DNA from: Owenia fusiformis
Taxonomy: Eukaryota > Annelida > Polychaeta > Sabellida > Oweniidae
DNA: 64,000 bases
Direction: 5' to 3'
Assembly: GCA_903813345.2 (NCBI GenBank)
Contig: CAIIXF020000002.1
Location: 34,240,109 to 34,304,108, forward strand
This document shows, piece by piece, positions 12,450 to 21,701 of this stretch. The position numbers and the translations under genes were made by a program. The notes below the pieces were generated by a model. The model was not told the DNA's origin. It did not search any database and saw nothing but the letters and a program-made list of their open reading frames with translations. Numbering within the stretch: the first letter of the stretch is position 1; the number at the start of each line of letters is the position of its first letter.

Positions 12450-13474
12450 TTAAATCCCTAAGTTTAAAGTTACTGACATTCTTTCTTTTAAATGACTTTC
12501 TACATATCCGTCTTTTGCACATTCTGATTTCCATCGACCATGTGACTTGAATACTCTATCAGGTATACCAAACCTTGCGGCTGCCGTAGCCCCTCCAGCT
12601 CTCAAACTATGAGTACCAAACTTTTCCGAGTCAAAACCTATGTTTTTGATGGCATTTATTACCATAGCCCTGCAAGCCGAATAGCTCAGTTTTGAGTTTG
12701 TGTTTCTAAGAACATAACCATTTGACTTGCATGTCAATGCTCTAAATATATATTCTTCTGAATCTTGTTTGATTTTTGCCATTTCAAAATACCTTTGTAA
12801 CCATGTATATGGACAGAGCTTGTTACAAGTTTTTGCAATAATAACACTGTTACCGTTTCTATATACATCTGTCTTAGATTTTTCTACAAATATATCTATA
12901 TGTGTTTGTTTGAATTGTATGTCCTTTGATCTTAGCCTAGAAATGTCATCATATCTGAAGAAACCTGCATACGCTAATATCATGAATGTAATTGTTCTTA
13001 ATGATTTAAGGTTAATGTATGAATTGTCCGAATTGTCTACAATTTTTTCTAACATTTCTGGAGTAATTGGTTGTTTTTTGACTGTCCCTTGACCAAGAGA
13101 TCTTTTAGCTGATTCTATTAGTTTATTTATCATTATGTTATCGCATGGATTTGGTAAACATGCCGTTTCATGTGCCCATGCTATGGCGTATTTTGCATTG
13201 TTCACTATACTAACTGTCACTGCATTTTGAATCAAGCTGAGTAAATACAATGCTACGTGAATAGTTTTTGCTGGTAAATATTTTACATTTTCAAATGTGT
13301 TACACCATTTTTTAAAATTACTGAAATTAGCAGTATAAGATCTGACCGTAGAATCCTCCTTGGACTTTAATAGTTGGCGTGGCAGTTCATCGAAGAGGAT
13401 TTGAAGCTTTGGTTCTGTAATGTCCTTTTGTAATTCTGACCATTGTTCTGTCTTCGTTATTTCGTCGAATACAC
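12450..13474 (-). CDS. Tyrosine recombinase of the DIRS-like element (exon 2 of RT-YR)
   Basis: This is a site-specific recombinase expected to integrate the element's circular DNA intermediate. Counting from the internal Met at 13,250 (266 residues to the stop), the catalytic set is complete: Arg99 (FFRY), Lys126 (EKSKTD), His214-x-x-Arg217 (HSLRAGG), His237 (SHGRW) and nucleophile Tyr249 (DGYVES). The same frame is open upstream of that Met to 13,474 with no earlier ATG. This N-terminal part is Leu/Lys-rich, includes VRSYTANFSNFKKW and looks like a SAM-like core-binding domain. The upstream edge is a TTTCAG acceptor, so I start the coding block there and not at the internal Met. It is expected to act in the nucleus. 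Not a Crypton, because it follows RT/RNase H and lies inside shared inverted repeats. Confidence 0.85.
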
Positions 13475-13598
13475 CTGAAACATATTACATTACAAGGCAA
13501 ATATATGCATTCTATACCAGAACCTTGTTGGCTGACGAACCCTGCGATTCATTTACATTAATTTTTTCATCAAAATAACTTCAATGCTAAAGTTATAC
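13475..13598 (-). other. Predicted 124-nt GT-AG intron joining RT/RNase H to the recombinase
   Basis: On the minus strand the RT frame reaches CACG|GTATAA (donor at 13,598) shortly before its stop. The recombinase frame begins after ATGTTTCAG| (acceptor ending at 13,475). Splicing keeps the frame: the junction codon becomes GGT (Gly), followed directly by the open recombinase frame, giving one RT-RNase H-recombinase protein. A second possible donor, CTAG|GTAGCA, a few codons earlier also keeps the frame. The absence of any ATG at the start of the recombinase block supports splicing over separate initiation. No transcript was examined. Confidence 0.6.
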
Positions 13599-15654
13599 CG
13601 TGAAATTTGCTACCTAGAACAGAATCTTTCTGTGAACCTTCTATATATACATTTGTCCCCATAGGAATCTCAATCACCTGTGTGATAAATTCTCGGTACC
13701 TGATACCGTTATGCAACAATGGCCAATATGCCGCGCTGTTCCACTTCGGAACAATTAATGTACTTCTTGCTCTCTGAAAACATGCATATTTCACTGCTTT
13801 GCAAACCAATTTTATTGGTGGTACTAGCCAGTTATTTTCGTCTTTCCAACTCGCAGAAAATGCATCTACTGCCTCTGTACCTGGGCACCAATATTCTGAG
13901 TTGAATCGGTTTACCTGATTGTTTTTGCTAGAAGCAAACCTGTCTACTGTATGCTTACCCCATAGCTGGTCCAGCCATGTAAATACCCATTTGGCAATTT
14001 TCCAATCTTCTGTCTCAACTATGCGACTTATTTCATCGGCTATGACATTATTCTCTCTTGGAATCCACTGAACTGACAACCTGACGTTGAACTGCTTACA
14101 TAGCATAAAGATAGTTAATGCTAAATACTGTAAATCTAGTTTCATGCTACCTTTTCTGATAATATTTACAATGTTCTGATTATCTGTCGACCACATGACT
14201 CTTTGATTTTGGATTCTATGTTTCAAAGATTGTATTACTACCTGTACTCCTTTGAGTTCTCTCCAGGTTGAGCTGTTTGTTTTCTCAGAATCGGAAAATG
14301 TATAATGAGCTTTTTCTGTCTCATATTCTACGACGTACCCACCACAGGCGTTCCCCGATGCGTCTGAATAAACTAATTTAGTACATACTTGTGATTGTTC
14401 TATTTTCTCACCTTTCATGTGTGGCAAATTGTCTCTCCAGAACAGTATTTCTTGCCTGGCACCTACAGATAGGTCTATTCTTACATCCCAGCCTGACCTG
14501 CTGGCCACGACAATTTGTAAATGTTTTGTCATAAGATAACAAATATTACCTATTGCAGGTTGCAAAGAAACAATCTTACCTACAACCCTTGCTACCTCTC
14601 TTGCTGTAGTATTCTGTCTATTGCTACACAGCGCATGTACATCCTGCATTATTTTGAGACGTTTGGTTTCAGGAATAGATATAGTGAACTGTTTCAAATC
14701 AATCTGAAAACCTAACCATTTGATATTTTGAGTTGGTTCCCATATTGACTTTTCGTCATTTGGTATAAAACCACTTGATATCAAATCTGACCTTACTTGA
14801 TGCGACTGATCCACCGCTTCTTCAAGTGTTTGACACACACAAAGGGCATCATCGAGGAATGCTACTATACTCATACCTTTGCTCCTCCATCTTGTGACAA
14901 GAGGCTTCACAATCTTTGTAAATACAAGACCTCCTGTTGATATACCAAACGGTAACACTGTAAACATATAATACTTGTATTTCGTATTCTCACCTACTTG
15001 CCACTTGAACCCTAGATATTTCTGATGTACCTGTGCAATAGATATATGATGGTATCCACTTTTAATATCAAATGAAAACATATAAGCATCTTTCTTGAAA
15101 TACTCTCTAGCTACCTTAAGGTCTTCGAACTTAACCTTGTCTCTTATAATATAGGGATTGACGTGTCTAAGGTCTAGTACTAACCTTCGCTTACCCGCTG
15201 AACTCTCTGCGACCGTCAGTGGATTGACAACATGAGGTGGAAATTCTGTTTCTACAATTTTTCCATCACATAGCAATTCTTGAATAGCATCTGTTACAAA
15301 ATCTGAATTTCTAATAGCAGAAGCATTATTTTTGAGTTCTGCTTTGTCTGGTTCTGATAAAAAGGGAATAACATAACCTTTTGAAATAATGCTTTTTACA
15401 TAACTATGCGCATTGATTTCTTGTGACCAAAATTCGATGTGTCTTTTCAAACTGTCTTTAACATGTTTTGACTCTGGAGCAATAACAAAATCTGACAACG
15501 TACCCTTCTTACTGCTTTCCTTGGCTAGTGTTCTGCTGTTTTTCCATGTATGTGGAATAACACTCGTAGGCCCAGTGACCTTTGCCTCCGCAGGCACGGC
15601 AGATATCGTTCTCTCGTGAACGCCCACTCCTTTGGTTTTGCTGACCATTGCCAC
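13570..15654 (-). CDS. Reverse transcriptase-RNase H polyprotein of the DIRS-like element
   Basis: It would copy the element's RNA into DNA. The unspliced frame is 694 residues. RT motifs are RRLVLDLRHVN (156-166), FDIKSGYHHI (195-204, catalytic Asp196) and FLDD (266-269). RNase H follows with YSDASG (Asp431), WRELKG (Glu466), STDNQ (Asp491) and ADEIS (Asp540). The DRFASS...NRFNSEYWCPG...AVDAFSASW stretch (571-602) is typical of the RNase H end in DIRS-type proteins. The N terminus overlaps the gag frame by 146 bases in the +1 frame, so translation would need frameshifting, reinitiation or splicing. The Met at 15,654 is a formal start only. No protease or methyltransferase domain was seen. 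The frame is open throughout. Confidence 0.9.
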   Translation of the reverse strand: MAMVSKTKGVGVHERTISAVPAEAKVTGPTSVIPHTWKNSRTLAKESSKKGTLSDFVIAPESKHVKDSLKRHIEFWSQEINAHSYVKSIISKGYVIPFLSEPDKAELKNNASAIRNSDFVTDAIQELLCDGKIVETEFPPHVVNPLTVAESSAGKRRLVLDLRHVNPYIIRDKVKFEDLKVAREYFKKDAYMFSFDIKSGYHHISIAQVHQKYLGFKWQVGENTKYKYYMFTVLPFGISTGGLVFTKIVKPLVTRWRSKGMSIVAFLDDALCVCQTLEEAVDQSHQVRSDLISSGFIPNDEKSIWEPTQNIKWLGFQIDLKQFTISIPETKRLKIMQDVHALCSNRQNTTAREVARVVGKIVSLQPAIGNICYLMTKHLQIVVASRSGWDVRIDLSVGARQEILFWRDNLPHMKGEKIEQSQVCTKLVYSDASGNACGGYVVEYETEKAHYTFSDSEKTNSSTWRELKGVQVVIQSLKHRIQNQRVMWSTDNQNIVNIIRKGSMKLDLQYLALTIFMLCKQFNVRLSVQWIPRENNVIADEISRIVETEDWKIAKWVFTWLDQLWGKHTVDRFASSKNNQVNRFNSEYWCPGTEAVDAFSASWKDENNWLVPPIKLVCKAVKYACFQRARSTLIVPKWNSAAYWPLLHNGIRYREFITQVIEIPMGTNVYIEGSQKDSVLGSKFHGITLALKLF

Positions 15655-16171
15655 TGGTTTTGCTGTATTTGGCTTGCTGACCGCTGCTGGTGCCTTCTTC
15701 TGGTTGTCTTGAGTCGGTGCTGCCTCTGAAACTTGACCTTTTTTGGTTTAATCTATTTCTACGTTTTTTGGAAACATTTCTAAATGAAATTGATTGAGCC
15801 CTTCTAATCTTTTTATCATCATCGCTATCACTTGCGATGGCTTTCTTTTCATACTCTTCTACGGCTGCCCAGCCTGTTTCGCTATCATCGGCGATTTTAA
15901 TTAGCTTGTTTCTATGATCTATAGCTGACATACCTGATGTTAGTGTTGCCATTGCTTCTTCTGGCGAGTTGTTGCTAATCTGCTCCATGGCCGTTGATAT
16001 AGAATCTTTCACGCCCATGTTATGCTCATACTGTACACGATGCGCCTTGTGTTTGAACGAATGTTCGTCACTTTTGAGCTTCTTCACAAACGATTTGTTT
16101 TCCGCCGTCAATTCTCTTTTGAGATTGTCCATTTTTCTATCCAATAATTGTTCTAACTGTTGCGTATCCAT
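15509..16171 (-). CDS. Gag-like protein with one zinc knuckle (DIRS-like element)
   Basis: A 220-residue ORF at the 5' side of the RT ORF. Residues 1-50 are charged and probably helical, the middle is acidic then Arg/Lys-rich (about 118-150), and a Gln/Ser/Gly-rich linker leads to a CX2CX4HX4C zinc knuckle at residues 191-204 (Cys191, Cys194, His199, Cys204), which would bind nucleic acid. The start ATG at 16,171 follows about 250 bases of leader. Its last 146 bases overlap the RT ORF in another frame. This placement and motif support a nucleocapsid-like role; the rest of the protein has no recognisable fold. Confidence 0.8.
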   Translation of the reverse strand: MDTQQLEQLLDRKMDNLKRELTAENKSFVKKLKSDEHSFKHKAHRVQYEHNMGVKDSISTAMEQISNNSPEEAMATLTSGMSAIDHRNKLIKIADDSETGWAAVEEYEKKAIASDSDDDKKIRRAQSISFRNVSKKRRNRLNQKRSSFRGSTDSRQPEEGTSSGQQAKYSKTSGNGQQNQRSGRSRENDICRACGGKGHWAYECYSTYMEKQQNTSQGKQ

Positions 16172-16404
16172 ATTTGATAGTGAATATTGTTAAAAACGTG
16201 TGAAATTTAGGTGTTACTCGTGTAGGCAAAAAGCCGAGAATGACTACCTTAGTTTCATACTACCCTTTGTTCAAAATACTACTTTTCTATTGGCTACTAC
16301 TTTACACTCAGAATCTAACCTCGTTCTATTTCAGCAACTGCTAACAAAATGATCAGAAAATTATTTTCAATCTCATTCATACTTCAAAACGATAGAAAAT
16401 ATAA

Positions 16405-17721
16405 TTATCGATGATGCAACAACACCAATGTGCTGATGCAAAAACGCCAATATAATGTATCATTGAACAAAGAGAGAAACTGTTTTATGTTCTGTTTACA
16501 GGTGCAGGTCGGGACATGAATAAAACGCGTGGGTCAGTGGTCCATGAACGAAACGTATTTTGTTTGGTTTCTTTGTCTATATCAAAGTTAAAAGGATATA
16601 CAAGGCAAACTAAATAAAGTACAGAATCCCCGGGAGGCAATCATTGATATTGTATCTGAAAAATAAAGATTATACATTTTCTAAATTAAATGCCCTTGAT
16701 TGACCGTATGGAAATTGCTTACAAATAACTAATATGATTTTGGAAAGACGACAGATATCAGTCATTTTGTGTTGTTAGTACCTCAATTGAAATACTCAAT
16801 TCTGATTGGTTGATGAGCGGTCAACAAAATATATTGTTAGTACCTCAACTGAAATACTCGATTCTGATTGGGTGATTAGCGGTCAAAATTATGTACTGTT
16901 GACCGCTACTAGGCACTGTTGACCGCTACTAGGTACTGCTAACCGCTACTTCTGAAAAAAAGTTTCATGACGTCACAAAAAAACATGGAAGACGGACATT
17001 TTGTAAACGTTGATGAAAATGACATTACTATGCGACAAGTATAGCAAAAATACAAATAGAAACTTAAAATCAGCATTAATTCACTAACGAGTACGCTGTG
17101 ATGTGCCAAATACAGAGTTAAGCTACTTGCACTGTCTCCAGATTTTCTAAAAAAATATTGCTAACGTGGTTCGGAGAAAAGGTTGTGAAATGAAGCCATG
17201 CCGATTGATGATTGTCGTCTACGAGGCCCGATCAGAAAGTAAGTAACCAACTGCTCTCCTTTTTCCATACTTCATTCAATCACACTGAAATTTTCACAGA
17301 TGATGTAGAAAATATTAACCTATTAAAGAAGACCAAGGACAATGGGTTAGCGTCAATGCCATTGTTATGGCTGTTGCTATGGTGATTATTGTTTTGGGTA
17401 GGTGGGACACCCTTTTGTAAGTGGCTTTGGAAGATGGTTGGTGGAGTTTTTTTTACATGCTGTATTCCTCCAAATGACCTAACGTTTTTATATGTAAGAC
17501 TGAATAATTTGTTCTATGTATTATCACAATGGTAACTACACTCCATTGTCTCATTTATAAGTCATCGACACAAAGATATCAAGGGTATATCTATCACAAT
17601 GATGGTCATGATTCAGTCACAGTTTCAATCCAGTCAAATGTTGTTGAAGGGGGACTTTACTGGCATGATGACAATGGTCCACCTCCACAGAGTCAACATC
17701 ACCGAAGATACAGTAGATTAA
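16405..17721 (+). repeat. 1,317-bp tandem duplication, copy 1
   Basis: It matches 17,816-19,132 at a constant offset of 1,411 with no indel. The only difference I noticed is at 17,031 (T) versus 18,442 (G). The unit includes the start of the Crypton-like insertion and the left 500 bases of the mariner-like element (from 17,222). At its right edge the mariner sequence is cut off at GATTAA and replaced by a piece of the DIRS-like terminal repeat. Confidence 0.9.
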
Positions 17722-17815
17722 AAAACTGTCATTGGTATACATGTAGCATCATCAAGAAGCGATAAATTCGTGGTTTTAATTCCTCACTATTGATGCAACA
17801 ACACCACTCTGTTTC
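17721..17815 (+). repeat. Internal 95-bp fragment of the DIRS-like left terminal repeat
   Basis: It is nearly identical to about 12,249-12,345: AAAAACTGTCATTGG through GATGCAACAACACCACTCTG, in the same orientation as the left terminus. It separates the two 1,317-bp copies and adjoins the second at TTATCGATGATGCAAC. A left-end fragment inside the leader is unexpected for a simple inverted-repeat element. Confidence 0.9.
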
Positions 17816-19132
17816 TTATCGATGATGCAACAACACCAATGTGCTGATGCAAAAACGCCAATATAATGTATCATTGAACAAAGAGAGAAACTGTTTTATG
17901 TTCTGTTTACAGGTGCAGGTCGGGACATGAATAAAACGCGTGGGTCAGTGGTCCATGAACGAAACGTATTTTGTTTGGTTTCTTTGTCTATATCAAAGTT
18001 AAAAGGATATACAAGGCAAACTAAATAAAGTACAGAATCCCCGGGAGGCAATCATTGATATTGTATCTGAAAAATAAAGATTATACATTTTCTAAATTAA
18101 ATGCCCTTGATTGACCGTATGGAAATTGCTTACAAATAACTAATATGATTTTGGAAAGACGACAGATATCAGTCATTTTGTGTTGTTAGTACCTCAATTG
18201 AAATACTCAATTCTGATTGGTTGATGAGCGGTCAACAAAATATATTGTTAGTACCTCAACTGAAATACTCGATTCTGATTGGGTGATTAGCGGTCAAAAT
18301 TATGTACTGTTGACCGCTACTAGGCACTGTTGACCGCTACTAGGTACTGCTAACCGCTACTTCTGAAAAAAAGTTTCATGACGTCACAAAAAAACATGGA
18401 AGACGGACATTTTGTAAACGTTGATGAAAATGACATTACTAGGCGACAAGTATAGCAAAAATACAAATAGAAACTTAAAATCAGCATTAATTCACTAACG
18501 AGTACGCTGTGATGTGCCAAATACAGAGTTAAGCTACTTGCACTGTCTCCAGATTTTCTAAAAAAATATTGCTAACGTGGTTCGGAGAAAAGGTTGTGAA
18601 ATGAAGCCATGCCGATTGATGATTGTCGTCTACGAGGCCCGATCAGAAAGTAAGTAACCAACTGCTCTCCTTTTTCCATACTTCATTCAATCACACTGAA
18701 ATTTTCACAGATGATGTAGAAAATATTAACCTATTAAAGAAGACCAAGGACAATGGGTTAGCGTCAATGCCATTGTTATGGCTGTTGCTATGGTGATTAT
18801 TGTTTTGGGTAGGTGGGACACCCTTTTGTAAGTGGCTTTGGAAGATGGTTGGTGGAGTTTTTTTTACATGCTGTATTCCTCCAAATGACCTAACGTTTTT
18901 ATATGTAAGACTGAATAATTTGTTCTATGTATTATCACAATGGTAACTACACTCCATTGTCTCATTTATAAGTCATCGACACAAAGATATCAAGGGTATA
19001 TCTATCACAATGATGGTCATGATTCAGTCACAGTTTCAATCCAGTCAAATGTTGTTGAAGGGGGACTTTACTGGCATGATGACAATGGTCCACCTCCACA
19101 GAGTCAACATCACCGAAGATACAGTAGATTAA
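17816..19132 (+). repeat. 1,317-bp tandem duplication, copy 2
   Basis: Second copy of 16,405-17,721. Unlike copy 1 it continues without interruption into the right part of the mariner-like element, so it carries the original junction. Confidence 0.9.
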
Positions 19133-19668
19133 GCCTTTTCCATAGCCACACAACTACCCAGGCTCACTATTCCCCAGACCTGGCCCCACGTGACTAAATT
19201 TTTTCCAAATGCAAATATGTTGTTACGGAGAGTCCTTTTGGACAGCAATGAGGCCATCATTAAAGCTTTCAATGGCAGTTTGCAGTCATTGAATGGTGCC
19301 ATGTTGCACTTCTTTAAGGACGGAGTGAAACATTGCCTCAACTGCATTGACTTTGGTGGCGATTAATTTGAAGGACTATGTGTTAAAATGTAGTCTTACA
19401 TTTTAATTTGATATATTTGGAGGTATTACAACATATAGAAAAACTCTACAATTTATCTTCAAACGCCACTTAAAACAGGGTGCCCCGCCTAACCAAAACA
19501 ATTGTCACCATAGCAACAGCAATAACAATGGAATTGACGCTAACCCATTGTCCTTGGTCTTTATTAATAGGTTAATATATTCTTCATCATCTGTGAAAAT
19601 TTGAATGTGATTGAATAAAGTATGAAGAAATAAGAGCAGTTGGTTACTTACTTTCTGATCGGGCCTCG
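18633..19668 (+). mobile_element. Mariner-like element with about 230-bp TIRs and a decayed transposase
   Basis: TA target copies lie at 18,631-18,632 and 19,669-19,670. The element begins CGAGGCCCGATCAGAAAGTA, and the right end is its reverse complement, with inverted similarity reaching about 230 bases inward. At 19,162-19,194 the frame reads HYSPDLAPRD, the mariner-type catalytic region (YSPDLAPCD), followed by a stop; a degenerate C terminus continues to about 19,371. The N-terminal transposase is unrecognisable. It sits inside the Crypton-like insertion, and its left half is duplicated at 17,222-17,721. Inactive. Confidence 0.8.
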
Positions 19669-20430
19669 TATATGTGTATTATTAGTTTACTCGGACTAAC
19701 AAAACAATTGTAGACCTCTCCATTTGATCAACCGTCAAAATCATATACCTCGACTGTAAACCTTGAAACTACTGTTGACCTCGACCTTCGGTCTCTGTCA
19801 ACAGTAGTTTTTCGGTTTACAGTCTCGGTATACAATTTTGCCGGTTGACCTTGGGGAGGTCAACAATTGTAAACTGTTGACCACTACTAGGTACTGTTGA
19901 CCCCTATTTTTGAAAAATTGTTTTTTTAATGTTGAATTTTTTTTAATTTTGAAAAAAATAAGTTGTGTAAAAATTACAAGTATTCGACGGTTTGGGGTTT
20001 TTTTTGCTAAAATATGATACCTTTACTTATCAAATATGTTCACGTGATATTCGATTCTATATTCGACAATTATTATATTATTTGGACTAACAGAGCAATT
20101 GTTAACCTCTCTTTTCGGTCAACTGGCAAAAGTGTCATCTGGTCTTGATCAACAGTACTTTCAAGGTTTACAGTATCGGTATACAATTTTGCCAGTTGAT
20201 CTTAAGAGAGGTCTACAATTGTATATTATATCCTTCAAATTATTATATTCTTCGGACTAACAAACAATTGTTAACCTCTCTATTCGGTCAACTGGCTAAA
20301 GTGTATACCTCAACAGTAAACTCTGAGAGTACTGTTGACCTCGACCTCCGAACTTTCAAGGATTACAGTATCGGTATACAATTTTGCCAGTTGACCTCAA
20401 GAGAGGTCTGCAATTGTATATTGTATATCC

Positions 20431-21451
20431 TTTGTTATCCCACCCAAAGTATGTTGTCATATATCAAGTTGAAGAGTTGTATATGCTCAGGTGTTTACGC
20501 TATCCAGGAGTTGTACATCGTTCTCAAGAGTTGTATAGGATGAGTGTTGGTTTAATGATATTGCAGTTATACAATGCTATTATATAAAGGTTATTTACTG
20601 AGAGGGATTCAATATTGGTTTTATTCCGAGAGACAATATGATATTTCCCGAGGGCCCGGGATATCTGGGATAACTGTACCCCTATCAATTTACCTTTTTG
20701 GGCCCTTAATCTTATCACTTTTGTTTACCTTTTTACTCTGTCGGAGAGAAGGAATCCAAAGAGAGCAATAATTCTACACGTGCGTCGGGCAAGATTTCCA
20801 TTAAACGTGTAACTAAACGGCCTCTCTAATAAAGTCAATTAGACGTTTTTACACGTTGGCTCTCCAAATTGGAGGAAATAAAGAATCATATCATATTATA
20901 TCATAGATGAAGCAATCATCCCATCAACATAAGCTCACGAATGTCACAGTTAATCTGTTTTAGTTATAATTTGATAAACAGTGGTAACGTACATCTACTA
21001 GTTTATCACTGTTCCACAGATGGATGACAGATAATTTCCAATAGCTCATCATGAGAGAGAACGAAAGATGTTTGTCCACCATTTTGAATGATACTAACTG
21101 GAGCCAGGGTCATCGAGCTATGGAACAGTGGTTTATGAAAATAGATTGGGTTACTAAAGCTTGCCATGCCAAGCGATTGAACTATGTTATAAAACAACGT
21201 CCAGTACATTATAATATTTAAAAGTATATATTTTTGGAAATACATATAAAGGATCTTCGCCCGCAGGACGTGTATTTTGAATGCCTTGAGAAGAACGCAA
21301 ATATGGGTAGGCCTAATGGGTAACGGTGTTGCAATAGTAGCATTTAAAAATCTGTTCCTCTCGAGATTTATGGTCTTCTGAAATTATACTATTAATTGGT
21401 GTTGCTGCATCATTGCTCAAATCTAGAGGAGTGTTGTTGCATCTTCGGTTT
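20431..21451. other. Remaining leader of the DIRS-like element, no gene
   Basis: No coding region or further element was recognised. A self-complementary GAGGGCCCGG-type patch lies near 20,650. Near 21,391 and 21,431 there are two more inverse copies of the GATGCAACAACAC motif, one of them degenerate. Confidence 0.5.
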
Positions 21452-21701
21452 GGTGTTGTTGCATCAATAGTGAGGAACTAAAACCGTGAACAAATTGCTT
21501 CTTATTGATGGTACATGTATACTTATGACAGTTTCTTTAAATATAGATCGTGCGCTAACTGCACGTGTATGGTTATTGAGCAACTCGTCCTAGAAATGGG
21601 TTTAATCGGGGAAACAAAATATCGTACGAAAATCTATCATCGGAAGTCTGGCCATCTTGATGCAACAACACGGTGTTGTTGCATCACGATACTCCCCAGT
21701 G
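21452..21701 (-). repeat. Right inverted terminal repeat of the DIRS-like element
   Basis: It is the reverse complement of 12,082-12,334. The outer 13+1+13 hairpin (GATGCAACAACAC arms) is at about 21,658-21,684 and the outermost aligned bases are CCCCAGTG. The divergence between the two repeats shows that the element is not brand new, or that the two ends are not homogenised at each replication. Confidence 0.85.

Larger units (their letters stand above)
16785..20430 (+). mobile_element. Crypton-like mini-element in the DIRS leader, with tandem hairpin copies at its right end
   Basis: It starts with two direct copies of GTTAGTACCTCAAYTGAAATACTC-type sequence (about 16,786 and 16,848), then GACCGCTACTAGG repeats, a TGACGTCA box, and an ATG whose first codons (MEDGHFVNVDEND) resemble the N terminus of the ORF at 52,316. 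Stops follow at once. After the nested mariner-like element the right part resumes at about 19,690 with GGACTAACAAAACAATTG and a 170-base imperfect palindrome, followed by two further palindromes (about 20,080-20,220 and 20,255-20,420). The single-copy relative at 52,190-52,740 has the same order. It is inactive. Confidence 0.55.
12082..21701 (-). mobile_element. DIRS-like tyrosine-recombinase retrotransposon with inverted terminal repeats
   Basis: The element is 9.6 kb and reads right to left. The termini are inverted repeats of about 250 bases (12,082-12,334 and 21,452-21,701). Internal order is gag-like ORF with zinc knuckle (16,171-15,509), RT plus RNase H (15,654-13,570), then tyrosine recombinase (13,474-12,450). 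RT/RNase H followed by a tyrosine recombinase, with inverted ends, is the hallmark of DIRS-type elements, which integrate by recombinase rather than DDE integrase. No methyltransferase domain was seen; classical DIRS elements usually have one, while Ngaro-type elements lack it. The gag and RT frames are open, so the element looks young. The leader is swollen by a Crypton-like insertion, a mariner-like insertion and a tandem duplication. Confidence 0.9.

Noticed and set aside
17529-17765. Repeated 78- and 85-codon frames at 17,529 and 18,940 with identical N termini
   Set aside because: They lie in the duplicated part of the mariner-like element; the only recognisable protein trace is the HYSPDLAPRD relic in the second. 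Not genes.
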